A stretch of DNA of 64,000 bases, from NCBI RefSeq assembly GCF_014205015.1, contig NZ_JACHMO010000001.1:6820001-6884000 (forward strand), read 5' to 3'. Within the stretch, counting starts at the first letter, position 1. Each line of letters begins with the position of its first letter. Below the pieces are notes generated by a model that worked only from the letters and a program-made list of their open reading frames with translations, ran no database searches and was not told the DNA's origin. Source of the DNA: Saccharothrix ecbatanensis (GTDB taxonomy: Bacteria > Actinomycetota > Actinomycetes > Mycobacteriales > Pseudonocardiaceae). The position numbers and the translations under genes are program-made. Below, piece after piece: positions 8,163 through 14,748 of this stretch.

Positions 8163-8552
8163 TCAGCCTTGCGGTGGCGGCGGCCCGCCGGCGGGCGGAC
8201 CGGGCGGATAGGGCCCCTGCGGCGACTGCCCAGGTCCTGGCCCGCCGGGACCTGGCTGACCAGAGCCAGGCCGGCCGTGGGTCGGGGGTGGGCCGTGACC
8301 AGAGGGTGGGCCGTAGCCCTGGGGTGGGCCGTGACCAGGCGGTGGGCCATAGCCCTGGGGTGGGCCGTAACCGGGTTGGCCAGGAGGTGGGCCGTAGCCG
8401 GGCGGAGGGTAGCCGTGCTGCTGGGGATGACCGGGCGCGTAACCCTGTTGCCGTTTGCGCTTCCTCGTCGTCGTCACCACGACGAGCACCACCACCGCGG
8501 CCACGAGGCCGAAGAAGATGATGATCAGCTCGAACGGTCCGACACTCAGCAT
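8163..8552 (-). CDS. Single-pass membrane protein with GYGPP-type repeat tail, 129 aa
   Basis: Residues 5-28 (starting PFELIIIFFGLVAAVVV) form one membrane helix. A basic stop-transfer RKRKRQQ follows, then about 95 residues of GYGPPPG/GHGPPQG repeats ending in GGPPPPQG. The tail should lie in the cytoplasm under the positive-inside rule. No enzymatic domain is seen. It starts 24 bases after the glmM stop, so it may be co-transcribed with glmM, and lies 170 bases upstream of the EspC-like gene. Its role is unknown; a scaffold for the secretion proteins downstream is only a guess. Confidence 0.75.
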   Translation of the reverse strand: MLSVGPFELIIIFFGLVAAVVVLVVVTTTRKRKRQQGYAPGHPQQHGYPPPGYGPPPGQPGYGPPQGYGPPPGHGPPQGYGPPSGHGPPPTHGRPGSGQPGPGGPGPGQSPQGPYPPGPPAGGPPPPQG

Positions 8553-8576
8553 CAGCGCGCCCCCCGACGTCGACGG

Positions 8577-9911
8577 TCAGCGCACCGAGGAAACCACACC
8601 GGCCAGCCGTTGGGCGGCGGATTCGGCCAGCTCAGGAGTGGCGGCCTCGACCATGACCCGGACCAGCTGCTCGGTGCCGGACGGGCGCAGCAGCACGCGA
8701 CCGGTGTCACCCAGTTCGGCCGACACAGCGGCGACCGCCTCGTTGACCGCCTTGTCCGTCGCCACCGCCGCCTTGTCCGCGACGACGACGTTGATCAGCA
8801 CCTGCGGCAGCCGGCGCATCACGCCCGCCAGCTCGGCCAGCGGCTTGCCGGTCTCCGCCATCCGCGCCATCAGGCGCAACGCGGTCAGCAGGCCGTCACC
8901 CGTGGTGGCGTGGGCGGGGAGGATCACGTGGCCGGACTGCTCGCCGCCCAGCGCGTACCCGCCCGCGCGCAGCTCCTCCAGCACGTAACGGTCGCCGACG
9001 GCGGTGGTCTTGAGGGTGATGCCGTGCTCGCGCATCGCCAGGTGCAGGCCGAGGTTGCTCATCACGGTGGCGACCAGGGTGTTGTCGGTCAGCTCGCCGT
9101 TTTCCTTCATACCGAGCGCCAGCACGGCCATGACCTGGTCGCCGTCGAGGTCGTTGCCGTCCGCGTCGACCGCGACGCAGCGGTCCGCATCACCGTCGTG
9201 CGCGATGCCCAGGTCGGCGCCGTGCTCGACCACGGCGGCGCACAGCTTCGCCACGTGGTTGGAGCCGACGCCGTCGTTGATGTTCAGGCCGTCCGGCTCG
9301 GTGTGGATCTCGACCACTTCGGCGCCCGCGCGGCGGTAGGCGTCCGGCGCGGCCACGGACGCGGCGCCGTTCGCGCAGTCCACCACGACTTTGAGGCCTT
9401 CCAGGCGGTGCGGCGTCACCTTCAGCAGGTGCTGCACGTACTGGCCTTCGGCGTCCTCGATGTCGCGGACGCGGCCGATGCCGGCGCCGGTCGGGCGGAA
9501 CTCGCGGTCGCCGAGCTTCTGCTCGATCTCGTCCTCGACCGCGTCGGGCAGCTTGTGCCCGCCCGCGGCGAACAGCTTGACGCCGTTGTCGGGCATGGGG
9601 TTGTGCGAGGCGGAAATCATCACGCCGACGTCCGCGCCCAACGCGGACACCAGGTAGGCGACCGCGGGGGTGGGCAGGACTCCCGCCCGCAGGACGTCCG
9701 CGCCGGCCGATGTGAGGCCGGCCACGACAGCCGCCTCCAACATCTCGCCGCTGGCCCGCGGATCGCGGCCGACGACCGCGACCGGGCGGTGCGAGCGGTC
9801 GTGCTCGGCCAGCACGCGCGCCGCCGAGGCGGCGATGGACAGCGCGAGTTCGGGGGTCAGGTCCGCGTTGGCGAGACCGCGTACGCCGTCAGTGCCGAAC
9901 AGCCGAGCCAT
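8577..9911 (-). CDS. glmM: Phosphoglucosamine mutase
   Basis: GlmM converts glucosamine-6-phosphate to glucosamine-1-phosphate after GlmS. The 444-aa protein starts [12 protein letters not shown], which sets the ATG at 9911. An in-frame upstream extension would translate the tandem repeat and is not family-like. The phosphoserine loop ISASHNP lies near residue 100, the metal loop HDGDADRC near 240, the sugar-binding GGEQSGH near 325 and the phosphate-binding RPSGTE near the C-terminus. It lies between the rplM-rpsI terminator and the 129-aa membrane protein gene, as in the mycobacterial glmM-rpsI-rplM order. Confidence 0.96.
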   Translation of the reverse strand: MARLFGTDGVRGLANADLTPELALSIAASAARVLAEHDRSHRPVAVVGRDPRASGEMLEAAVVAGLTSAGADVLRAGVLPTPAVAYLVSALGADVGVMISASHNPMPDNGVKLFAAGGHKLPDAVEDEIEQKLGDREFRPTGAGIGRVRDIEDAEGQYVQHLLKVTPHRLEGLKVVVDCANGAASVAAPDAYRRAGAEVVEIHTEPDGLNINDGVGSNHVAKLCAAVVEHGADLGIAHDGDADRCVAVDADGNDLDGDQVMAVLALGMKENGELTDNTLVATVMSNLGLHLAMREHGITLKTTAVGDRYVLEELRAGGYALGGEQSGHVILPAHATTGDGLLTALRLMARMAETGKPLAELAGVMRRLPQVLINVVVADKAAVATDKAVNEAVAAVSAELGDTGRVLLRPSGTEQLVRVMVEAATPELAESAAQRLAGVVSSVR

Positions 9912-9953
9912 GATCGCCGTGACCTCCATGGATGAACCAAGCACGCACGTCAG

Positions 9954-10062
9954 CGGAGCTGACAATTCAATTGCTGTGGCGGGGCCGACAGTTCGGGACC
10001 GCTGTGGCGGAGCCGGCAGTTCGGACCGCGGCAGTGGTGCCGACAGTTCGGACCGCCGTGTG
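9954..10062. repeat. 27-28-bp tandem repeat upstream of glmM, four degenerate copies
   Basis: Units 9954-9980, 9981-10008, 10009-10035 and 10036-10062 share the pattern GG(A/G/T)GCCG(A/G)CAGTTCGG followed by ACCGC and a variable end. The first is most diverged. They lie 43-151 bases upstream of the glmM start and downstream of the rpsI terminator, where the glmM promoter must be. Each unit holds a short imperfect inverted repeat. Function unknown. Confidence 0.8.
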
Positions 10063-10093
10063 ACGACAATCGCAGAACAGCACCGGAAATGCA

Positions 10094-10137
10094 CTGCGGG
10101 AGCAGCAGTTCGAGGAAAGAACTGACTGCTCCCGCAG
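10094..10137 (-). terminator. Terminator of rplM-rpsI
   Basis: CTGCGGGAGCAG-CAGTTC pairs with GAACTG-(A)-CTGCTCCCGCAG around a 7-base loop. This is an 18-bp stem with one bulged A, starting 30 bases after the rpsI stop. No long T-run follows, as is common in actinobacteria. Confidence 0.85.
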
Positions 10138-10166
10138 GGATGGTGCTCGCCGAACCTGGTGAAAGG

Positions 10167-10865
10167 TCAGCGCTTGCTGTACTGAGGCGCCTTACGGGCC
10201 TTCTTCAGACCGTACTTCTTCCGCTCCTTGACCCGGGGGTCACGGGTGAGGAAGCCGGCCTTCTTCAGCACCGGGCGGTCCTCGGAGTCGACGGCGATCA
10301 GCGCACGCGCGATCGCGAGGCGCAGCGCACCGGCCTGGCCGGTGGTGCCGCCGCCACGCAGGGTCGCGATGACGTCGAACGTCTCCGGCTTCTCCGTCGT
10401 CACCAGGGGCTCACGGATGAGCTGCTGGTGCACCTTGTTCGGGAAGTAGTCGTCCATCGACTTCCCGTTCAGGGTGAACTTGCCGCTGCCGGGGAGGAGC
10501 CGCACGCGGACGATCGCCTGCTTGCGGCGACCGACCGTCTGCGCGAGGTGGTGCGCACCCGCGCTGAGCGTGTGCCGCACGACGGACGTGGGCTCGGCTT
10601 CGACAGCCTCGGCCTCGACGGCTTCGGTCGCCTCGACCTCGGGCGCCTCCGCGCTCTCGGCCTCCGCGCTCTCAGCCTCGGTGGACTCAGCCTCCGCGGC
10701 CTCCGCCTCAGGGGCTTCGACCTCGGTGGACTCCGCCTCGACGGCCTCAGCCTCGGGGGCGGCCTCCGCCTCGACGGCTTCGGTCTCGACGACGTCGGTC
10801 TCGACGGTGTCGAGCTCGGCCTCAGGGGTGGTCACGTCGCTGTCCTCGGTCTGCTTCTCGGTCAC
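10167..10865 (-). CDS. rpsI: 30S ribosomal protein S9 with acidic N-terminal extension
   Basis: The S9 core occupies about residues 111-232 ([39 protein letters not shown], ending [12 protein letters not shown]). Its C-terminal KR tail reaches the ribosomal P-site tRNA in known structures. The first ~105 residues are an E/A/V-rich acidic extension built of EAESTEA-like repeats, much longer than in E. coli S9 (130 aa). Actinobacterial S9 proteins often carry shorter acidic extensions. The ATG overlaps the rplM stop as ATGA (10862-10865), indicating coupling. Confidence 0.96.
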   Translation of the reverse strand: MTEKQTEDSDVTTPEAELDTVETDVVETEAVEAEAAPEAEAVEAESTEVEAPEAEAAEAESTEAESAEAESAEAPEVEATEAVEAEAVEAEPTSVVRHTLSAGAHHLAQTVGRRKQAIVRVRLLPGSGKFTLNGKSMDDYFPNKVHQQLIREPLVTTEKPETFDVIATLRGGGTTGQAGALRLAIARALIAVDSEDRPVLKKAGFLTRDPRVKERKKYGLKKARKAPQYSKR

Positions 10866-11305
10866 TGGGCGACCTTCTTGATCTCGAACGGCTGCGGCTG
10901 CTGGGCAGCGTGCGGGTGGTTCGGGCCCGTGTAGACCTTGAGCTTGCCCCCGATAGCGCGGCCGAGGCGGTTCTTGGGCAGCATGCCCTTGATGGCCTTC
11001 TCGACCAGGCGGTCGGCACGGGTGTCGAGCACCTCACCGAACGAGCGCTGGCTCAGGCCGCCCGGAAAACCGGAGTGCCGGTACACGAACTCCTGATCAC
11101 GCTTCTTGCCTGTCAACGCCACCTTGTCCGCGTTGATGACGATGACGAAGTCACCGGTATCAACGTGTGGTGCGTAAGTCGGCTTGTGCTTGCCGCGCAG
11201 CAGCGTCGCGGCCTGGGTGGCGAGCCGACCGAGCACCACGTCCTGGGCGTCGATCACATGCCAGGTTCGGGTCACCTCGCCGGGCTTCGGGCTGTACGTG
11301 CGCAC
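10862..11305 (-). CDS. rplM: 50S ribosomal protein L13
   Basis: The 147-aa L13 has [16 protein letters not shown] near the N-terminus, [18 protein letters not shown], and [11 protein letters not shown] with [10 protein letters not shown] near the C-terminus. Length and ends are normal. It is the first gene of the rplM-rpsI pair, 124 nt downstream of the predicted transcription start (promoter 11436-11465). Its leader contains a long inverted repeat. Confidence 0.97.
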   Translation of the reverse strand: MRTYSPKPGEVTRTWHVIDAQDVVLGRLATQAATLLRGKHKPTYAPHVDTGDFVIVINADKVALTGKKRDQEFVYRHSGFPGGLSQRSFGEVLDTRADRLVEKAIKGMLPKNRLGRAIGGKLKVYTGPNHPHAAQQPQPFEIKKVAQ

Positions 11306-11330
11306 GGGTCTACCTCGTCGTCACTTGCGT

Positions 11331-11370
11331 CTGGGGTCATTGCGGCGGCTGCTCAGGCCAGAGACCCCAG
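11331..11370 (-). promoter_or_regulatory. Inverted repeat in the rplM leader
   Basis: CTGGGGTC (11331-11338) and GACCCCAG (11363-11370) pair perfectly over a 24-base loop that begins 26 bases upstream of the rplM start. L13 autoregulatory leaders are known in Firmicutes; whether this one is related is not decidable by eye. Confidence 0.4.
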
Positions 11371-11435
11371 GTGGGCAGAGGACCAGAACACTGAGGCACG
11401 CATAGTGCGCACCTAGTACCGCACAACAACGTAGG

Positions 11436-11465
11436 AAGATACCGGTTGAGGTCACCGTGGGTCAA
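11436..11465 (-). promoter_or_regulatory. Predicted rplM promoter
   Basis: On the minus strand TTGACC (11465-11460), an 18-base spacer and TATCTT (11441-11436) form a good actinobacterial SigA-type promoter. It is placed about 130 bases before the rplM start and downstream of the terminator of the WXG100 pair. Confidence 0.6.
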
Positions 11466-11517
11466 AACGGCCCCTCCGAAACCGGCTCGCACCGGCCTGA
11501 ACCGGCGGTAATACGGA

Positions 11518-11554
11518 CGCGGGCCCCGGATCCTCGAGGATCCCGGGGCCCGCG
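11518..11554 (-). terminator. Terminator of the WXG100 pair
   Basis: Arms CGCGGGCCCC-GGATCCTC and GAGGATCC-(C)-GGGGCCCGCG pair over almost their full length with one bulged C. The hairpin starts 25 bases after the stop at 11580 and separates the secretion genes from rplM. Confidence 0.85.
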
Positions 11555-11579
11555 AAGGGTCACTCGGAGGTGACCTGGT

Positions 11580-11861
11580 TCACCAACGACCCTCGTTCTT
11601 CTTCTCCGCGGCCTGGTACGCCTCGGTCGCCTGGGCGACCGCGAGGCCGATCTGGGCGAGCACCTGCTGGAGGCCGGCGGCAGACTCGTCCCAACGACGC
11701 TGCGCGTCCTGGTAGGTGCCCGACGCGGAACCTTCCCAGTTTGCGACGACCTGTCCGATGCGCGTCTTGAGGTTGTCCAGCTCGGAGTCGACCTTGCTGG
11801 CGTGGCCGCTGATGTCGCCCGCAGCGCTGCTCAGCCGGTTGAAGTCGACACTGATGTCCAT
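11580..11861 (-). CDS. WXG100 family protein (EsxT-position)
   Basis: The 93-aa helical hairpin protein has NWEGSASGTY at the turn (W-E-G) and a C-terminal YQAAEKKNEGRW, giving the Y-x3-E export signal. WXG100 proteins leave the cell as dimers through ESX systems. Position next to rplM corresponds to M. tuberculosis esxT, and the upstream gene corresponds to esxU. It lies 81 bases after the second WXG100 gene and is followed by a strong terminator. Heterodimerisation with its neighbour is inferred from pairing. Confidence 0.9.
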   Translation of the reverse strand: MDISVDFNRLSSAAGDISGHASKVDSELDNLKTRIGQVVANWEGSASGTYQDAQRRWDESAAGLQQVLAQIGLAVAQATEAYQAAEKKNEGRW

Positions 11862-11942
11862 GATCTCCCCTTGGAGGTAAAGTCAGAAAAGGAAAGCGAA
11901 AGAAAGGGTTGCCGCGAAGGGCAGACGGTGAATTCCGTCGGA

Positions 11943-12254
11943 TCAGGTGCCGAGTCGGTTGGTGATGTTGGACATCTGCGACTCCTGCTCGAGTTCCTGC
12001 TCCATGTACGTGGCCGCGCTCTGGTCCATCTGCTCCGCGATGTCCATCAGCGCCTTCTGGAGCTTGTCGGCGTCCGCGTGGAAGCGCTCCATCAGCTTGG
12101 CGAACGCCTGGGCAGCGCCACCCTTCCAGGCGGGCATGAGGCCGTCGATCGTGTTGCCGAGCTGCGACAGAATGCCCTGGACCGCCTCGTTGGTGCTGAC
12201 GATGTCCTTGGCGCCTTCGACGAGTGCGGGATGTCCGGCCGAGTAACCGCTCAT
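11943..12254 (-). CDS. WXG100 family protein (EsxU-position)
   Basis: The 103-aa protein has two predicted helices around the PAWKGGAAQAF turn (W-K-G) and a C-terminal TYMEQELEQ, which supplies a Y-x3-E signal. It is the first gene of the two-gene WXG100 transcript. Its 148-bp upstream region holds an 8-bp inverted repeat that may carry the control site. It should pair with the 93-aa protein downstream. Assignment to the EsxU position rests on gene order, not on alignment. Confidence 0.9.
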   Translation of the reverse strand: MSGYSAGHPALVEGAKDIVSTNEAVQGILSQLGNTIDGLMPAWKGGAAQAFAKLMERFHADADKLQKALMDIAEQMDQSAATYMEQELEQESQMSNITNRLGT

Positions 12255-12282
12255 TGGGTTGAACCCCCTGGGTCGTGAGATC

Positions 12283-12309
12283 AGGCGTACCTACTTGGTT
12301 CGTACGCCT
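12283..12309. promoter_or_regulatory. Inverted repeat in the WXG100-pair leader
   Basis: AGGCGTAC (12283-12290) and GTACGCCT (12302-12309) form perfect 8-bp arms around 11 bases, 28-55 bases before the start codon at 12254. The two-turn spacing suits a dimeric DNA-binding protein, or it may be an mRNA stem. Confidence 0.4.
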
Positions 12310-12402
12310 CTTACGACGCAGACCCTGCCACGGTTGGTTCCACGCTGTCCCGACTTCTTCGGAAGTAGTTGCGGTTGTAAACGCACGGGTGACGCGACAC
12401 CG

Positions 12403-12837
12403 TCAGTAGAGGATTCGCGCTTGCGAAAAGTCCTCGTCATCGCCACGTTCCGGGGGCAGTTGGCCGCTCGGGCCGGCAACCGCGCGGGAACCGAGCACGG
12501 GCCGTTCAGGTGCCGAATTTGCATTCGCGTCCGTTTGCTCTTGCGATTTGTCCGGCGCGAGCAGTTCGGCGGCCGGCGGCAGTTCCTCGACCGGCAGCCC
12601 CTGGTGCCTGCGGAAGCCGGTGGCGACGCGCTGCACGTCCGGGGAGGTGGCCGCGTGCCGGTCCGGCTGGACCTGCCGCGCCTTGGCCTGCTCGGCCAAC
12701 TCCCGGTTCCGCTCGCGCTGGGCCGCGCTCTTCGCGCCGGCGGCGGCTGCCGCACGCCGACCTCTGGTCACCGCGGCGTCGAGGTCCGAGCGGAACCGGG
12801 CGAACGCCTCCGGGATGCCGGTCATCACAATCCCCAC
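12403..12837 (-). CDS. Type VII secretion-associated acidic-tailed protein, 144 aa
   Basis: No known family is recognised. Residues 8-60 are a basic, Ala/Arg/Gln-rich helix (coiled-coil-like). The middle is low-complexity, and the protein ends ERGDDEDFSQARILY. This acidic tail is like the tail of the 141-aa protein at 4327-4752. ATGs exist at residues 1 and 5, so the exact start is uncertain. It begins 4 bases after the stop of the Hsp70-like gene and is surely co-transcribed with it. A cytosolic adaptor role is inference. Confidence 0.75.
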   Translation of the reverse strand: MGIVMTGIPEAFARFRSDLDAAVTRGRRAAAAAGAKSAAQRERNRELAEQAKARQVQPDRHAATSPDVQRVATGFRRHQGLPVEELPPAAELLAPDKSQEQTDANANSAPERPVLGSRAVAGPSGQLPPERGDDEDFSQARILY

Positions 12838-12841
12838 AAGG

Positions 12842-14704
12842 TCAGGTGGTCACGGTCAGCGTGCGGACGACCTGCTCGCACGCGGGGCGGACCCGGTCGC
12901 GCCCGTCGGCCGGGTACTGGCAGCCGACGCTGACCTGTACCTCGTCCTGGAACAGCACGTACCAGTCGATGGTGGCCGAACCCGCCTCTTCCCGGTAGTA
13001 AACGACATCCTTGGCCGCGAAGTTCGCGGAAGCGTCGAAACCGGACACGTTGGCGCGCTGGTCGTACTGGTCGCGCAACTCCGTTTCGGCGCGCGCCCGG
13101 TCCTGTGTGGCGTCATAGGTGAGCTTGCGCTCCTCGACCGCGATGACGTCCAGTTCCGATTCCGCGGATTCCGGTTTGAGCAGCACCTTGCGGGATTCGA
13201 CCTGACCGCCGGTCTGCTGCCAGCCCGTCGGCGCGACGAAGCTGTAGTCGTATTGCGCGATGGTCTTCCCGTCGGCCGATGTCGTGGTGGTCGGCGACGG
13301 GGTGGTCTGCCCACCGGCTCCCGCGCCGCTCCTGCTGAGCGCGAACGCCACCGAGGCGCCGACGACCGCGAGCACCGCGACCACGATCGTCACGATCAGC
13401 GGCACCCGGCTCTTGCGCGGCGGCGTCGGTCGAGCGGACTGCGGTCCAGGGGCCTGCGGTCCAGGGGCCTGCGGTCTGGGTGGCTGCGGTCGTGCGGGCT
13501 GCGGGGGGAAGTAGGGCTGCGCGAACCCGGACGGCGGTGACGGCGACATGATCTTCCGGGTGATCTTCCGGGTCGTCTGGCCGTCGGTGATCTTCTGGGT
13601 GACGTCACCCCCGCCCGCCGGCAGCGCGCCGGTGCGCAACGGGTCCACGCTCACCGCCCGCAGCGCGCCCCGGGCCACCACAGTTTCCGGTTGGTCGATG
13701 CTCGTCGGCACCACGCCGGACTGGTCCAGCACCAGCCGGGCGACCAGCGGGATGCGGCTCGACCCACCGACCAGGAACACGCCGGCCAGCCCGCGCGGGT
13801 CGAGCCCGGCGTCGCGGACGGCCGTCACGACGAGCGCGGCGGCGCGGTTGAGCGGCGCGCTGATCAGGCGTTCGAGGTCGGTCCTGGTGACGTGGGCGTC
13901 TGCGAACGGCGGCGGCATCGGCACGTCGGTGTAGGCGTGCCGGGACAGCGTCTCCTTCGCTCCGCGCACGTCCTGGCGCAGCACCCGGCGCTTGCGGCGG
14001 TCGGTCATCTCCCGACCCTCCACGAGCTGCTGCCACGCGTCCGGGTCGCCCGGCGCGACCAGCGAGCCGACGTGCTCCAGCAGCGCCTGGTCGACGTCCG
14101 CGCCGCCGAAGCCGGGGTCGCCCATGGTGGCGAGCACCCGGAACGTGCTGCCCTGGCGGGCGACCACGCTGGCGTCGACCGTGCCGCCGCCCAGGTCGAG
14201 CACGGCCAGCGCCGCGCCGTCCTGGATGGCGTGGGTCGCCGAGTGGAACACGGCCGCGGCGACCGGTTCGGGCACCAGCCGGAGTTCCCGGCCGAGCCCA
14301 CGGGCGGCTTGCAGGAGGACCCGGGTGCGGATCGCGCCCCAGTCGGCCGGGTGGGTGAGCACCAGCAGGTCGACCCGCGCACCGCCGGCGATGCGCCTCG
14401 CCTCGTCGACGGCTCTGGTCAACACGGCCCGCACGACGTCCACCACCGGCAGCACACTGCTGCCGAGCAGCAGCTCGCCCTCGTCGATGCGGCGTTTGGG
14501 GTGCGGCTCGTAGCGGGACGGGTCCACGGCGGCCTGGCGTTCCGCCTCCTGGCCGACGAACAGCGTGCCGTCCGCCGCGGCGAACACCGCCGAGGACATG
14601 ATCGGCTGGCCGTCGACCACGACGACCTGCGGTTCACGGCCGTGCGGGGACATGGCGACGCAAGTGCTGGACGTGCCGAAGTCCACCGCCACGTGCAGGC
14701 TCAT
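12842..14704 (-). CDS. Hsp70/actin-type ATPase fused to an Rv3446c-type extracytoplasmic domain
   Basis: Residues 1-350 are an actin/Hsp70-fold ATPase: phosphate-1 DFGTSSTC (8-15), phosphate-2 LDLGGGTVD (169-177) and adenosine motif GVFLVGGSSRIP (308-319). The usual Hsp70 substrate-binding domain is absent. Instead a Pro/Gln linker (390-430) leads to one membrane helix (434-456). An outside domain of about 165 residues (YDYSFVAPTGW, two Cys near the end) resembles the C-terminal half of Rv3446c-family type VII secretion-associated proteins. Gene order (WXG100 pair, this gene, then eccC after the regulators) agrees with Rv3446c. An ATP-driven signal or chaperone function across the membrane is inferred. 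Confidence 0.85.
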   Translation of the reverse strand: MSLHVAVDFGTSSTCVAMSPHGREPQVVVVDGQPIMSSAVFAAADGTLFVGQEAERQAAVDPSRYEPHPKRRIDEGELLLGSSVLPVVDVVRAVLTRAVDEARRIAGGARVDLLVLTHPADWGAIRTRVLLQAARGLGRELRLVPEPVAAAVFHSATHAIQDGAALAVLDLGGGTVDASVVARQGSTFRVLATMGDPGFGGADVDQALLEHVGSLVAPGDPDAWQQLVEGREMTDRRKRRVLRQDVRGAKETLSRHAYTDVPMPPPFADAHVTRTDLERLISAPLNRAAALVVTAVRDAGLDPRGLAGVFLVGGSSRIPLVARLVLDQSGVVPTSIDQPETVVARGALRAVSVDPLRTGALPAGGGDVTQKITDGQTTRKITRKIMSPSPPSGFAQPYFPPQPARPQPPRPQAPGPQAPGPQSARPTPPRKSRVPLIVTIVVAVLAVVGASVAFALSRSGAGAGGQTTPSPTTTTSADGKTIAQYDYSFVAPTGWQQTGGQVESRKVLLKPESAESELDVIAVEERKLTYDATQDRARAETELRDQYDQRANVSGFDASANFAAKDVVYYREEAGSATIDWYVLFQDEVQVSVGCQYPADGRDRVRPACEQVVRTLTVTT

Positions 14705-14748
14705 CCGTCATCCCCTCGTCGGCCGGGGCGGGCTCGCATATGCATACC

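Noticed and set aside
9912..10094. In-frame N-terminal extension of GlmM encoded by the tandem repeat
   Set aside because: GlmM proteins begin at M-A-R-L-F-G-T-D-G; the extension is translated repeat without a ribosome site.
11331..11370. Claim that the rplM leader is a homolog of the Firmicutes L13 leader
   Set aside because: Only one stem is visible and no conserved L13-leader sequence could be matched, so it is listed just as an inverted repeat.
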